Shown piece by piece: positions 52,825-61,314 of a stretch of DNA of 64,000 nucleotides. Every line of letters starts with the position of its first letter. The first letter of the stretch is position 1. The position numbers were made by a program, and so were the translations under genes. This DNA is from an uncultured Lachnospiraceae bacterium (GTDB taxonomy: Bacteria > Bacillota > Clostridia > Lachnospirales > Lachnospiraceae). The notes under the pieces are model-generated. The model was not told the DNA's origin. It did no database searches and saw only the letters and a program-made list of their open reading frames with translations. The DNA lies in contig UQDA01000002.1 in NCBI GenBank assembly GCA_900539715.1, positions 128,639 through 192,638 of the forward strand, in the 5' to 3' direction.

Positions 52825-53166
52825 CTATGTATCCAACTGAAGGCTGACTCTTAATGCATGGTCGACGCGATTCATCACCGGGCCGTCCAAATGACACACC
52901 TTGTCTTTGAGTCTCTTTTTATCAATAGTGCGAAGCTGTTCCAGCAGGATGACCGAATCTTTTTCTATCTGATATTCTCCCGAAAGGATTTCGATATGGG
53001 TCGGCAGCTTCGTCTTATTCATCCGTGACGTGATGGCAGCGCAGATGACCGTCGGGCTGTGCCTGTTTCCAATATCATTCTGGATAATAAGCACCGGACG
53101 CACACCGCCCTGCTCCGAGCCGACTACCGGTCTTAGGTCCGCATAATAAATATCTCCGCGTTTCAC
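52825..53166 (-). CDS. mazF: MazF/PemK-type endoribonuclease toxin without visible antitoxin
   Basis: A 113-residue protein matching MazF/EndoA: MKRGDIYYADLRPVVGSEQGG, RPVLIIQNDIGN, SPTVICAAITSR and PTHIEI, with the catalytic Arg and Thr region intact. It cleaves mRNA at short sequences. In Bacillus an antitoxin gene (ndoAI) lies between alr and this gene; here only 92 nt separate them and no antitoxin reading frame fits. The start is GTG, with AGG 8 nt upstream. A small hairpin (53188-53213) lies before the SD. Confidence 0.93.
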   Translation of the reverse strand: MKRGDIYYADLRPVVGSEQGGVRPVLIIQNDIGNRHSPTVICAAITSRMNKTKLPTHIEILSGEYQIEKDSVILLEQLRTIDKKRLKDKVCHLDGPVMNRVDHALRVSLQLDT

Positions 53167-53187
53167 ATTTTTAACCTGCCTTTCCTT

Positions 53188-53213
53188 TCGCCCGTTTTAA
53201 GTTTTTCGGGCGA
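53188..53213 (-). repeat. Hairpin in front of the mazF ribosome-binding site
   Basis: TCGCCCG (53207-53213 on the minus strand) and CGGGCGA (53188-53194) pair perfectly around a 12-nt A-rich loop. The AAGGAAAGG sequence follows directly. No U-tract follows, so it is not a terminator. Confidence 0.6.
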
Positions 53214-53258
53214 TAAAGACAGTATTGCCCGCTTTTCGCAAGAGTATTCCGTAAAAAA

Positions 53259-54458
53259 TCAGTTCCGGAACAGATTTTCATCATGAAAATAGTCGCGCTG
53301 GCCGACCTGTTTTCCGCACTTTTCATAAATACGAGGAATCCGTTTCGACAGACAGCAGGCGATTTCATAATTAAACCGTCCTGAAAGTGCTCCCAGTTCT
53401 TCCATAGAAATATGTTCTGCACCATCCGTACCTATCAGCGTTACGACATCACCGCAGGCAGCCTCCGGAATATCAGTCACATCCACCATAAACTGGTCCA
53501 TGCAGACACGCCCCAGGATAGGCGCTCTTTTTCCGCGTATGAGGACTGAGCCTTTATTGGAAAGACCTCTTGGATATCCGTCCGCATAGCCGACCGGAAT
53601 AGTTGCCACACGCATCGGTCCGGCTGCCGTAAACGTACCTCCATAGCTGACCTCTCGTCCCGCCTCCAGATCCTTGACAAAGGCGACACGGCTGTACAGG
53701 GAGAGTACAGGCGAAAGATCCGCACTGACACGCGACACCTCTTCAGACGGCCAAAGTCCATACAAAATGATACCGGCACGCACCATATCCATCCGGGTAT
53801 CCGGCAGCTCTAATATCCCTGCACTGTTTGCACAATGACGCAAGGGAATGGATATCCCAAGTTCCGTCCTGATACGCTCTGCAAATGTATAAAACGCCTG
53901 AAACTGTGCGTTCGTCCGCGTTTTATCCGCTTCGTCCGCCGTTGCAAAATGAGTAAAAAGCCCCTCTATTTCGATTCCGTCTGTTTCTGACGCTTTTTTC
54001 ACAAAATCAAGTCCGGAATCATCCGGGCGGATACCAATACGGGACATCCCCGTATCTACCGCGATATGTACTTTCATAACAGAGCCGCAGGAGAGCGCCG
54101 CTCTCCCCATATCATGAAGCATCTCCTCCGTAAAAGCCGTCGCGCGGATACTCCGCCGCGCCATTTCCTCATAATTTTCAGAAAACGTATATCCGAGCAC
54201 CATTATCGGTTTTTTAATGCCCGCATCTGCAAGGCTTACCGCTTCTTCCTCCGTTGCTACCGCATAACCTGAAATACCGGGAAACTGCTCCATTTCTCTT
54301 GCCAGCATGACCGCACCATGCCCGTATCCGTCTGCCTTGATGACCGCCAGAACGGGCACATCCCCGCTGCATCGCGAAATTTCTTCCAGATTGTGATGCA
54401 GGGCGTCAATATCGATTTTTGCCCATCCCCTGCTATATTTTAACGCGTCTTGTTTCAT
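53259..54458 (-). CDS. alr: Alanine racemase
   Basis: A 399-residue PLP enzyme interconverting L- and D-alanine for peptidoglycan. The PLP lysine is K41 in VLAVIKADGYGHG; VSYGGTFTA (tyrosine base region), the HCANSAG motif and MDQFMVDVTDIP (substrate site) are visible. The start at 54458 has SD GGAGG 12 nt upstream inside the end of the nnr gene. It follows nnr by 7 nt and precedes mazF, matching the alr-mazF order of Firmicutes. Confidence 0.97.
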   Translation of the reverse strand: MKQDALKYSRGWAKIDIDALHHNLEEISRCSGDVPVLAVIKADGYGHGAVMLAREMEQFPGISGYAVATEEEAVSLADAGIKKPIMVLGYTFSENYEEMARRSIRATAFTEEMLHDMGRAALSCGSVMKVHIAVDTGMSRIGIRPDDSGLDFVKKASETDGIEIEGLFTHFATADEADKTRTNAQFQAFYTFAERIRTELGISIPLRHCANSAGILELPDTRMDMVRAGIILYGLWPSEEVSRVSADLSPVLSLYSRVAFVKDLEAGREVSYGGTFTAAGPMRVATIPVGYADGYPRGLSNKGSVLIRGKRAPILGRVCMDQFMVDVTDIPEAACGDVVTLIGTDGAEHISMEELGALSGRFNYEIACCLSKRIPRIYEKCGKQVGQRDYFHDENLFRN

Positions 54459-54465
54459 GTTAAGG

Positions 54466-56028
54466 TCAATCCTCCAAAAAGTTAAGCAATCCGGGGATAG
54501 CATCTAAGATGTCGGCTGCCGTCATGCTGTATTCTCCTTTTTTATGCGCCGCCCGGTCACCCGCCAGTCCATGCAGGTATACGCCGATGCACAGTGCCTG
54601 GAACGCATCTTCACAGACCGCCAGAAGCGCCGTCACGATACCTGTCAGCACATCTCCGCTCCCTGCGCACGCCATTCCGCTGTTGCCGCTGGAATTGATA
54701 TAAAGAAAACCGTCCGGCGACGCTGCCACGCTGGACGCTCCCTTGCACAGCACCGCACCATGCAGCTTTTTTGCCCAGTACACCGCATATTTTACAGGAT
54801 CGTCCGCAACCTCCCCCGCACTGCAGCCCGAAAGCCTTCCAAGCTCCCCCGGATGCGGTGTCAGGATAAGGCTGCGCCGCTGCGCGCTGTCCTGTTGACG
54901 GGCGAGCAATCTATTCAAAATATCCTTCCTGTCCGCAAGGATATTAATGGCATCCGCATCCAGAACAAGCGGCTGAGATGTCTTAAATAAAATGTATTCC
55001 AGCTCAGTCTGCGCCTTCTCCGAAACGGAAAGTCCCGGTCCTGCGCCTATCACATCCGCCCATTCTGCGCCGCTGTCCGGCTGCCGGGATATCATTGCCT
55101 CCGGAACCGATGTCTGCAAGACTGCCGCTGCCTCCGGCGGGCACACCGTCCTGACCATGCCGCAGCCCGAAGCAAATGCCGCCTTCGAGCACAAAACCGC
55201 GGCTCCTGTCATCGTCCTGCTGCCTGCAAGAAACATCGCCTTTCCGAACGTTCCTTTATTTCCGGTCACGCTCCGGACCGGCATAAGCTTCTTTAAAGAG
55301 CCTGTAAACGTGAAGGCTCCCGGATGTTCTCCCAAAAAGCTGTCCTCCGTGATGCCTACAGGGACGCAGATAGTCCTGCCCGCAAATCGTCTGCCCGGAT
55401 ACAGGAAATGTCCCCTTTTATAAAAGCCAAATGTCACTGTCACATCTGCCTGTACTGCGCATCCCATGACCTTGCCGTCATCCGCATCAATACCGGAAGG
55501 CAGATCCACCGAACATACAAAGCTGTCCTGTCTGTTTATCCACTCAACCACCTCGGCGAACCGCCCTGAAAGGGGACGGGAAAGTCCGACTCCAAACAGG
55601 GCATCTATGATAATATCATATTCCCCTTCCGGAATTTTGTCACTGACCCTGCCGCCATATGCCAAAACGCTTGAAAGCTGCGCCTTAGCTGCAGGAGATA
55701 ACTTCTCCTGTCCCCCCGCCAGAAAAAAATCCACCTCAAACCCTTCCTGCTGCAAAATCCTGCCTGCCGCCAGACCGTCCGCACCGTTATTTCCGCATCC
55801 GGACGCAATGAGCACGCGTCTGCCGGGACAATACCCGAATGCTTTTGTCTGTTCCTCTATCTGACGCTGACGCTCACAGATAACCTGTACGCAGGCAAGG
55901 GCAGCCCGCTCCATGAGCACAAATTCAGGGATTCCAAAATGCTCCGTAGTATTCCTGTCATAACGTTTCATCTCCGCTGAATCCGTCAGCCACCGGACCG
56001 GAGAGGTATTCATATATCCTGCTCCCAT
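54466..56028 (-). CDS. nnr: Bifunctional NAD(P)H-hydrate epimerase/dehydratase
   Basis: A 520-residue fusion: an N-terminal YjeF-type epimerase (about 1-215, with ASGCGNNGADGLAAGR and SVDLPSGIDADDG) and a C-terminal ADP-dependent dehydratase (about 220-520, with VIGAGPGLSVSEKA, LTPHPGELGRLSG and GNSGMACAGSGDVLTGI). It repairs hydrated NADH/NADPH. The start at 56028 has SD AAAGGAGGCGG. rex is 43 nt upstream, an apt neighbour since Rex senses NADH. Confidence 0.95.
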   Translation of the reverse strand: MGAGYMNTSPVRWLTDSAEMKRYDRNTTEHFGIPEFVLMERAALACVQVICERQRQIEEQTKAFGYCPGRRVLIASGCGNNGADGLAAGRILQQEGFEVDFFLAGGQEKLSPAAKAQLSSVLAYGGRVSDKIPEGEYDIIIDALFGVGLSRPLSGRFAEVVEWINRQDSFVCSVDLPSGIDADDGKVMGCAVQADVTVTFGFYKRGHFLYPGRRFAGRTICVPVGITEDSFLGEHPGAFTFTGSLKKLMPVRSVTGNKGTFGKAMFLAGSRTMTGAAVLCSKAAFASGCGMVRTVCPPEAAAVLQTSVPEAMISRQPDSGAEWADVIGAGPGLSVSEKAQTELEYILFKTSQPLVLDADAINILADRKDILNRLLARQQDSAQRRSLILTPHPGELGRLSGCSAGEVADDPVKYAVYWAKKLHGAVLCKGASSVAASPDGFLYINSSGNSGMACAGSGDVLTGIVTALLAVCEDAFQALCIGVYLHGLAGDRAAHKKGEYSMTAADILDAIPGLLNFLED

Positions 56029-56071
56029 AACCGCCTCCTTTGAAAAAGTGTGCGTTTTACACAGCAAATCC

Positions 56072-56722
56072 TCAGTCCCCGCCGCTGTTTTCCTGCTCAT
56101 AGCGTTCGAGCATATAGGACAGCTTCATCAGACTGTCTGAAAGATGTACATTCTCCACCTGAACTCCACCCGGAACCTGCAGGTCCACATGAGCAAAATT
56201 CCAGATAGCCTTGATACCGACAGTCACGAGCTGTTCCGAAACCCGTATTGCTTCTGACTTCGGAATCGTCAGCACTGCAATATCCACATTATTCTTCTGT
56301 ACAAATTCTGCCAGTTCTTCCATCGGCCGAACTTCTATCCCGCGAATCTTTTGTCCGTAAAGTCCCGGATTCACATCAAAAATCCCCGTAAAAATAAATC
56401 CCCTCCGGGCAAAATTCATATAATTCGCAAGCGCCTGTCCCAGATTTCCGGCACCGATGATGATCAGGTGATGCGTCTTGTCCAGCCCCAAAAGCCGTCC
56501 TATCTCCTGATACAAATATTCCACATTATAACCGTACCCCTGCTGACCAAAGCCGCCGAAATTATTAAAGTCCTGCCTGATCTGAGATGCAGTCACATTC
56601 ATGATACCCGACAGCTCCTGTGACGAAATGCGCTCCACGCCCTGATCTTTCAAATCCCCCAGATATCTGAAATATCTGGGCAGCCTGCTGATAACGGCCT
56701 GCGAAATTTCTCTCTCTGCCAC
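56072..56722 (-). CDS. rex: Redox-sensing transcriptional repressor Rex
   Basis: A 216-residue protein with an N-terminal winged helix (QAVISRLPRYFRYLGDL) and a Rossmann domain (HLIIIGAGNLGQALANYM) that binds NADH or NAD+. High NADH releases it from DNA, turning on fermentation and NADH-oxidising genes. The start is GTG with AGGAGG 9 nt upstream. Its promoter (56782-56809) overlaps a sequence like the clostridial Rex operator, so it probably represses itself. Confidence 0.96.
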   Translation of the reverse strand: MAEREISQAVISRLPRYFRYLGDLKDQGVERISSQELSGIMNVTASQIRQDFNNFGGFGQQGYGYNVEYLYQEIGRLLGLDKTHHLIIIGAGNLGQALANYMNFARRGFIFTGIFDVNPGLYGQKIRGIEVRPMEELAEFVQKNNVDIAVLTIPKSEAIRVSEQLVTVGIKAIWNFAHVDLQVPGGVQVENVHLSDSLMKLSYMLERYEQENSGGD

Positions 56723-56781
56723 TTCCTGCTGCCTCCTTGTCCGCCTTTGCCAATGATCGCATGCAAAATTATTCCATCTTT

Positions 56782-56809
56782 ATTATACCCTGTGTTAAAA
56801 AAATGTCAA
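56782..56809 (-). promoter_or_regulatory. Sigma-A promoter of rex
   Basis: On the minus strand a perfect TTGACA and a perfect TATAAT separated by 16 nt, about 60 nt upstream of the GTG start. Confidence 0.8.
56792..56809. promoter_or_regulatory. Putative Rex operator overlapping the rex -35 box
   Basis: GTGTTAAAAAAATGTCAA matches 10 of the 14 fixed positions of the clostridial Rex consensus TTGTTAANNNNTTAACAA; the left half is nearly complete. It covers the -35 box and part of the spacer of the rex promoter, where binding would block polymerase. Confidence 0.45.
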
Positions 56810-56858
56810 TGAAAGGATACGTTCTGAAGCCCGCTGTCATGTTGGCGCTACTCACTTC

Positions 56859-56887
56859 TTGACACCGGCTGCACGGACAGGTAAACT
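56859..56887 (+). promoter_or_regulatory. Sigma-A promoter of the ABC-F gene
   Basis: TTGACA, 17 nt, TAAACT, about 37 nt before the ATG at 56925. The -35 contains the TTG that could be misread as an upstream start codon, so that start is rejected. Confidence 0.75.
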
Positions 56888-56924
56888 TAATTATATATGC
56901 ATACCATTTACAAGGAGAACTGTC

Positions 56925-58880
56925 ATGATACTTTCCTGTCAGAATATTGAAAAAGCATTTCTGGAAAAACAGGTTTTAAAAAACTGCTCTTTTCATATAG
57001 AGGATTATGAAAAAGCCGCTATCGTAGGCATCAACGGCGCAGGCAAATCCACCCTCCTGCGCATCATTACCGGAGAGCTGGAGGCAGATTCAGGCATCGT
57101 CGCTTTTGCAAAGGACAAGACCTTCGGTTATCTGGCGCAGGACAGCGCCGTCAACACGGAAAACACAATATATGAGGAGCTTCTGTCAGTCAAACAGCAC
57201 CTTCTCGACTTAGAAAACCGGATGCGATCTGCAGAACTTGAAATGAAAAATGTCACAGGCGATGCGCTGGAAGCGCTCATGTCAAAATACGCCGATCTGA
57301 CCCATTCTTTTGAACTGGAAAACGGCTATGCTTATAAAAGCGAGCTCGTCGGCGTTTTAAAAGGTCTGGGCTTTTCAGAAAACGAATTTTCAAAACCCGT
57401 TTCCACCCTATCCGGCGGTCAGAAGACCCGCGTTGCCCTCGGCAAGCTTCTTTTGCAGAATCCCGACCTTATCATTCTGGACGAGCCGACGAACCATCTG
57501 GATATGTCTTCTATCGCATGGCTGGAAACCTATCTGCTCAATTATAAAGGAAGCGTGCTCATCGTTTCACACGACCGGTATTTTCTGGATAAGATAGCGT
57601 CCAAGATAATTGAAATCGACAATACAAAAGTGACTGTCTTTTCCGGCAATTACTCTGATTACGCCGCTAAAAAAGAACAGCTCCGGCAGGCGCAGCTCAA
57701 CGCCTACTTAAACCAGCAGGCAGAGATACGGCATCAGGAAGAAGTCATTACAAAGCTGCGCTCCTTTAACCGTGAAAAATCTATCAAACGCGCCGAAAGC
57801 CGTGAAAAAATGCTGGATAAAATGGATGTACTGGACAAGCCGTCCGAAATCCGCACCGATATGCATCTGGAGCTGACTCCCCGTATCCAGAGCGGGAACG
57901 ATGTACTGACCGTTGATCATCTTGCAAAAGCATTCGACGGACAGACGCTTTTTACAGAGCTTTCCTTCGCCCTAAAGCGCGGCGAGCATGTAGCCGTCAT
58001 CGGAGACAACGGAACCGGGAAAACGACCATTTTAAAAATAATCAACGGTCTTGTCTCCCCCGATGGCGGTGCAGTCAGCCTCGGCAGCAAGGTTCAGATA
58101 GGCTACTACGACCAGGAACACCATGTGCTCCATTCGGATAAGACGCTGTTTGAGGAAATCTCCGATGCCTATCCGTTTTTGAACAACACGGAGATCCGCA
58201 ACACGCTGGCAGCCTTTCTTTTCACCGGCGAAGATGTATTCAAGCGTATCAAGGAGCTCTCCGGCGGCGAGCGGGGGCGTGTTTCTCTTGCAAAGCTCAT
58301 GCTTTCCGAATCCAACTTCCTTATCCTCGATGAGCCTACGAACCACCTTGATATCGCCTCGAAGGAAATCCTCGAGGATGCCATCAACAGCTACAGCGGC
58401 ACGGTACTTTATGTATCTCATGACCGTTATTTTATCAACAGAACGGCACACCGTATCCTGGAGCTTTCCGACGGCAGGCTGACACAGTACCTCGGAAATT
58501 ATGACTATTATCTGGAAAAAAAGGCGCAGCAATCAGCCGCCCAAGCTTCTGAAGCCGCTTCTATCCGGGGCTTTGGCATGGGACAGACGTTTTCGCAGAC
58601 GAGCACGGCAGCCGGTGATGCTTCCGCCTCCAAACTTTCCTGGCAGGCGCAGAAGGAAAAGGAAGCCGCCCGCCGCAAACGTGAGAATGCCCTGAAAAAA
58701 TGTGAGGAACAGATAGCTACTCTGGAAGCGCGCGATGCCGAAATAGATGAGGAAATGTCCTCCCCGTCTGTCGCGACCGATGTGGCAGCGCTGCAACGGC
58801 TCTCCCGTGAAAAGGATGATATTTCAGAAAAGCTTATGGAACTGATGGACGAATGGGAAACCCTCAGTGAAGAAGCCTGA
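56925..58880 (+). CDS. ABC-F family ATPase (ribosome-associated, YdiF/Uup-like)
   Basis: The 651-residue protein has two nucleotide-binding domains in one chain and no membrane helices. Walker A loops GINGAGKSTLL and GDNGTGKTTIL, signatures LSGGQKTRV and LSGGERGRV, and LDEPTNHLD twice are intact. The interdomain linker (about 235-310) is long and charged, and a C-terminal coiled coil follows (about 570-650). ABC-F proteins act in the ribosomal E site; some protect from antibiotics, but housekeeping members of this size (YdiF type) are common. SD AAGGAG precedes ATG. Confidence 0.93.
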   Translation: MILSCQNIEKAFLEKQVLKNCSFHIEDYEKAAIVGINGAGKSTLLRIITGELEADSGIVAFAKDKTFGYLAQDSAVNTENTIYEELLSVKQHLLDLENRMRSAELEMKNVTGDALEALMSKYADLTHSFELENGYAYKSELVGVLKGLGFSENEFSKPVSTLSGGQKTRVALGKLLLQNPDLIILDEPTNHLDMSSIAWLETYLLNYKGSVLIVSHDRYFLDKIASKIIEIDNTKVTVFSGNYSDYAAKKEQLRQAQLNAYLNQQAEIRHQEEVITKLRSFNREKSIKRAESREKMLDKMDVLDKPSEIRTDMHLELTPRIQSGNDVLTVDHLAKAFDGQTLFTELSFALKRGEHVAVIGDNGTGKTTILKIINGLVSPDGGAVSLGSKVQIGYYDQEHHVLHSDKTLFEEISDAYPFLNNTEIRNTLAAFLFTGEDVFKRIKELSGGERGRVSLAKLMLSESNFLILDEPTNHLDIASKEILEDAINSYSGTVLYVSHDRYFINRTAHRILELSDGRLTQYLGNYDYYLEKKAQQSAAQASEAASIRGFGMGQTFSQTSTAAGDASASKLSWQAQKEKEAARRKRENALKKCEEQIATLEARDAEIDEEMSSPSVATDVAALQRLSREKDDISEKLMELMDEWETLSEEA

Positions 58881-58907
58881 CCAGACTTGTGCGCCTTGAC
58901 GCAGAAC

Positions 58908-58947
58908 AAATGCCGCTCTCGCAGGTTCATCCTGCAAAGCGGCATTT
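58908..58947. terminator. Bidirectional terminator between the ABC-F gene and the gtrA-like gene
   Basis: AAATGCCGCT and AGCGGCATTT form a perfect 10-bp stem, with an inner GCAGG/CCTGC stem. It lies 28 nt after the ABC-F stop and 16 nt after the convergent GtrA-family gene. T-rich tracts follow on both strands, though both are weak. Confidence 0.8.
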
Positions 58948-58962
58948 AATATATCCGTATGC

Positions 58963-59385
58963 TTATTTTTCTTTCTTTTCAATAAAAAGCTTTCTCGTGA
59001 TAAAATTGTATACCATTACCACACCTGTTGCAAACGGTTTTACAATGATATAGGAACGGCTCCAGAACGTATCGAGCACCAGCGTGCCGAGCTTTAATAC
59101 GATGTTATTGATGATAAGCCCGCCGACCGCAAGCAAAAAGAAGATGATGAACTGTTTTCCCTTGTTCGCTTTTTTATCGGTATCGAACACAAACACGATA
59201 CTCAGGATATAGTTCACGACCGCCGAAACGGTAAACGCTATCGTATTGGCAAGGATAACATTCCAGCCCAGCACTTCCTTTATCAATATCAGCAGGACAT
59301 ATTCGATAAAAAAGCACAAGAAACCGACTGCACCGAATTTCAGTATCTGCTGCCCCAGCTTACTGTTTAAAATCTTCTTGAACAA
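58963..59385 (-). CDS. GtrA-family four-helix membrane protein
   Basis: A 140-residue protein with four membrane helices and the GtrA pattern: QILKFGAVGFLCFFIEYVLL at the first helix and NYILSIVFVF at the second. The family is thought to move undecaprenyl-linked sugars for cell-surface glycosylation. The start is probably TTG at 59385 (SD GGGAGGA 10 nt upstream); a GTG at 59406 overlapping the icd stop is the alternative. As last gene of the citrate operon its role there is unclear; it may only share the transcript. Confidence 0.85.
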   Translation of the reverse strand: MFKKILNSKLGQQILKFGAVGFLCFFIEYVLLILIKEVLGWNVILANTIAFTVSAVVNYILSIVFVFDTDKKANKGKQFIIFFLLAVGGLIINNIVLKLGTLVLDTFWSRSYIIVKPFATGVVMVYNFITRKLFIEKKEK

Positions 59386-59402
59386 AACAAAACTTCCTCC
59401 CG

Positions 59403-60608
59403 TCACATGTTATCCAGCGTTTCGCGTATCGCCCGGATGAAATCATAGCTGTTTAAAACAGTGACATCGGAAAGCGTCGTGATAAGCGCCAGGTCCTTTG
59501 TCATCTTGCCGCTCTCGATAGTAGAGAGCGTCGCCTTTTCCAGCTTGTCCGCAAATTTGCACAATCCGTCAATGCCATCCAGCTCACCGCGCTTTCTCAG
59601 CGCACCTGTCCATGCAAATATTGTCGCCACCGAATTGGTAGATGTCTCTTCGCCCTTTAAGTATTTGTAATAATGCCGCTGCACCGTACCGTGCGCCGCT
59701 TCATACTCATAAACGCCCGCAGGAGAAACGAGAACCGAGGTCATCATCGCAAGAGAACCAAAGGCAGAACTTACCATATCACTCATCACATCGCCGTCAT
59801 AATTTTTACATGCCCAGATAAATCCGCCCTTTGCTTTCATGACACGCGCCACCGCATCGTCGATGAGCGTATAGAAATATTCGATGCCGAGAGCGTCAAA
59901 CTTCTGTTTGTATTCTGTCTCAAAAATTTCCTGAAAAATATCCTTAAACGTATGATCATATTTTTTGGATATCGTATCCTTTGTGGCAAACCACAGGTCC
60001 TGCTTTGTATCCACAGCATAGTTAAAGCAGGCGCGGGCAAAACTCCCGATAGACTTATCCGTATTGTGCATCCCCTGAAGAACACCCGGCGCGTCAAATG
60101 TATGTATCAGCTCCCGCACCTCTGTACCGTCCTCTGCGGTAAACACAAGCTCCGCTTTCCCGGGACGGTCCACACGTATCTCTGTGTTTTTATAAACATC
60201 GCCGTAAGCGTGACGGGCGAGCGTAATAGGCTTTTCCCAGTTGCGCACACAGGGCTGGATTCCTTTTACAAGGATAGGCGCTCTGAAAACAGTACCGTCC
60301 AATATCGAACGTATCGTACCATTCGGACTCTTCCACATCTTCTTCAGAGAATACTCGTCTACTCTTGCCGCATTCGGCGTGATTGTAGCGCATTTTACCG
60401 CAACGCCGTATTTCAATGTAGCATTTGCACTGTCAACAGTTACCTGGTCTTCCGTTTCATCACGGTGCTTTAACCCCAGATCATAATATTCTGTCTTTAA
60501 ATCGATATAAGGCAACAGCAGTTCATCTTTGATCATCTGCCAGAGGATTCTGGTCATTTCATCCCCGTCCATCTCCACCAGCGGCGTCGTCATCTGTATT
60601 TTAGCCAT
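59403..60608 (-). CDS. icd: NADP-dependent isocitrate dehydrogenase (type II, eukaryotic-like)
   Basis: A 401-residue enzyme converting isocitrate to 2-oxoglutarate, CO2 and NADPH. It begins MAKIQMTTPLVEMDGDEMTR and has NATLKYGVAVKCATITP, KSPNGTIRSILDGTVFRAPI (substrate loop) and GTVQRHYYKYLKGEETSTNS, typical of the homodimeric eukaryotic-like subfamily rather than the E. coli type. It overlaps the GntR gene by 8 nt. With the upstream citrate-synthase-like gene it forms an oxidative branch toward glutamate. Confidence 0.96.
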   Translation of the reverse strand: MAKIQMTTPLVEMDGDEMTRILWQMIKDELLLPYIDLKTEYYDLGLKHRDETEDQVTVDSANATLKYGVAVKCATITPNAARVDEYSLKKMWKSPNGTIRSILDGTVFRAPILVKGIQPCVRNWEKPITLARHAYGDVYKNTEIRVDRPGKAELVFTAEDGTEVRELIHTFDAPGVLQGMHNTDKSIGSFARACFNYAVDTKQDLWFATKDTISKKYDHTFKDIFQEIFETEYKQKFDALGIEYFYTLIDDAVARVMKAKGGFIWACKNYDGDVMSDMVSSAFGSLAMMTSVLVSPAGVYEYEAAHGTVQRHYYKYLKGEETSTNSVATIFAWTGALRKRGELDGIDGLCKFADKLEKATLSTIESGKMTKDLALITTLSDVTVLNSYDFIRAIRETLDNM

Positions 60609-61314
60609 CGGTCCTCTCCTTTTCCATACGGGCGTCTGAAAACCCGCTTTTTATCATATTATCATAAGCATTACGCATATGCAAGGCTGCCTGCCCCTCG
60701 GCCCTGCCGCCATCCCTGTCCCGGAGCGCTTCCATTATCATTTTATGCTCCTCCACCGCCTCCATCCCCCGGGCGCTGTCCGAAAGGCTACGGCGGCGCA
60801 TACGCTTGACGTATTCATGAAAATCCCGGAGCTGACGGCGCAGCATCTTACTGCCGCATGCCTCATATAAAATCTCATGGAACGCGTCATCCAGCTCGGT
60901 CAGCTGCTGCGGATGCATCTTTTGGGCGTGGAATTCCGAAAGATAAATATTCTCCTCCAGTTCCTCCAGCTGCTTCTGGTCGATATGCTCTGCCGCCCAG
61001 CGGGCGCACAGCCCTTCCAGAAGCGCCCGCATTGCATAAATATCCCCGACGTCTTTCTCCGTAATACCCGTAACATAAGCGCCTTTGTTCGGGATGATAT
61101 TTACAAGCCCCTCCAGCTCCAGCTGACGGAGCGCCTCTCTTACCGGCGTCCGGGAAACGCCCAGCCTTTTGCTGATCACCATCTCCCTAAGTTCCTCATC
61201 TTCCCGGTATTTTCCGCTCAGAATATCTTCCCGGAGCGAATGGAATACCTTTCCTCTCAGGGAATAACGATCGGGCATTTCCTCTCTTGCCTCTTTTTTC
61301 TCATATTGTGTCAT
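60601..61314 (-). CDS. GntR-family regulator, FadR/FCD subfamily
   Basis: A 237-residue regulator: N-terminal winged helix (about 18-85) with LRGKVFHSLREDILSGKY and RLGVSRTPVREALRQLELEG, and a C-terminal all-helical FCD domain with LDDAFHEILYEACGS (metal/ligand Asp and His). The start at 61314 overlaps the stop of the citrate-synthase-like gene (ATGA). The palindrome in the operon promoter contains TTGTATACAA, matching the FadR-subfamily core TNGTNNACNA, so it probably regulates its own operon. The ligand is unknown; citrate or 2-oxoglutarate would be logical. Confidence 0.93.
   Translation of the reverse strand: MTQYEKKEAREEMPDRYSLRGKVFHSLREDILSGKYREDEELREMVISKRLGVSRTPVREALRQLELEGLVNIIPNKGAYVTGITEKDVGDIYAMRALLEGLCARWAAEHIDQKQLEELEENIYLSEFHAQKMHPQQLTELDDAFHEILYEACGSKMLRRQLRDFHEYVKRMRRRSLSDSARGMEAVEEHKMIMEALRDRDGGRAEGQAALHMRNAYDNMIKSGFSDARMEKERTDG

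Noticed and set aside
53171..53425. 84-residue reading frame upstream of mazF, considered as an antitoxin
   Set aside because: Two thirds of it lie inside the 3' end of alr in another frame, it has no MazE-like DNA-binding pattern, and no ribosome site precedes it.
56925..58880. Antibiotic-resistance ABC-F protein
   Set aside because: Length, C-terminal coiled coil and isolated housekeeping context fit YdiF/Uup-type ABC-F proteins; nothing points to a resistance subtype.
59673..60473. 266-residue plus-strand reading frame opposite icd
   Set aside because: Antisense shadow of a conserved dehydrogenase gene with no domain or ribosome site.
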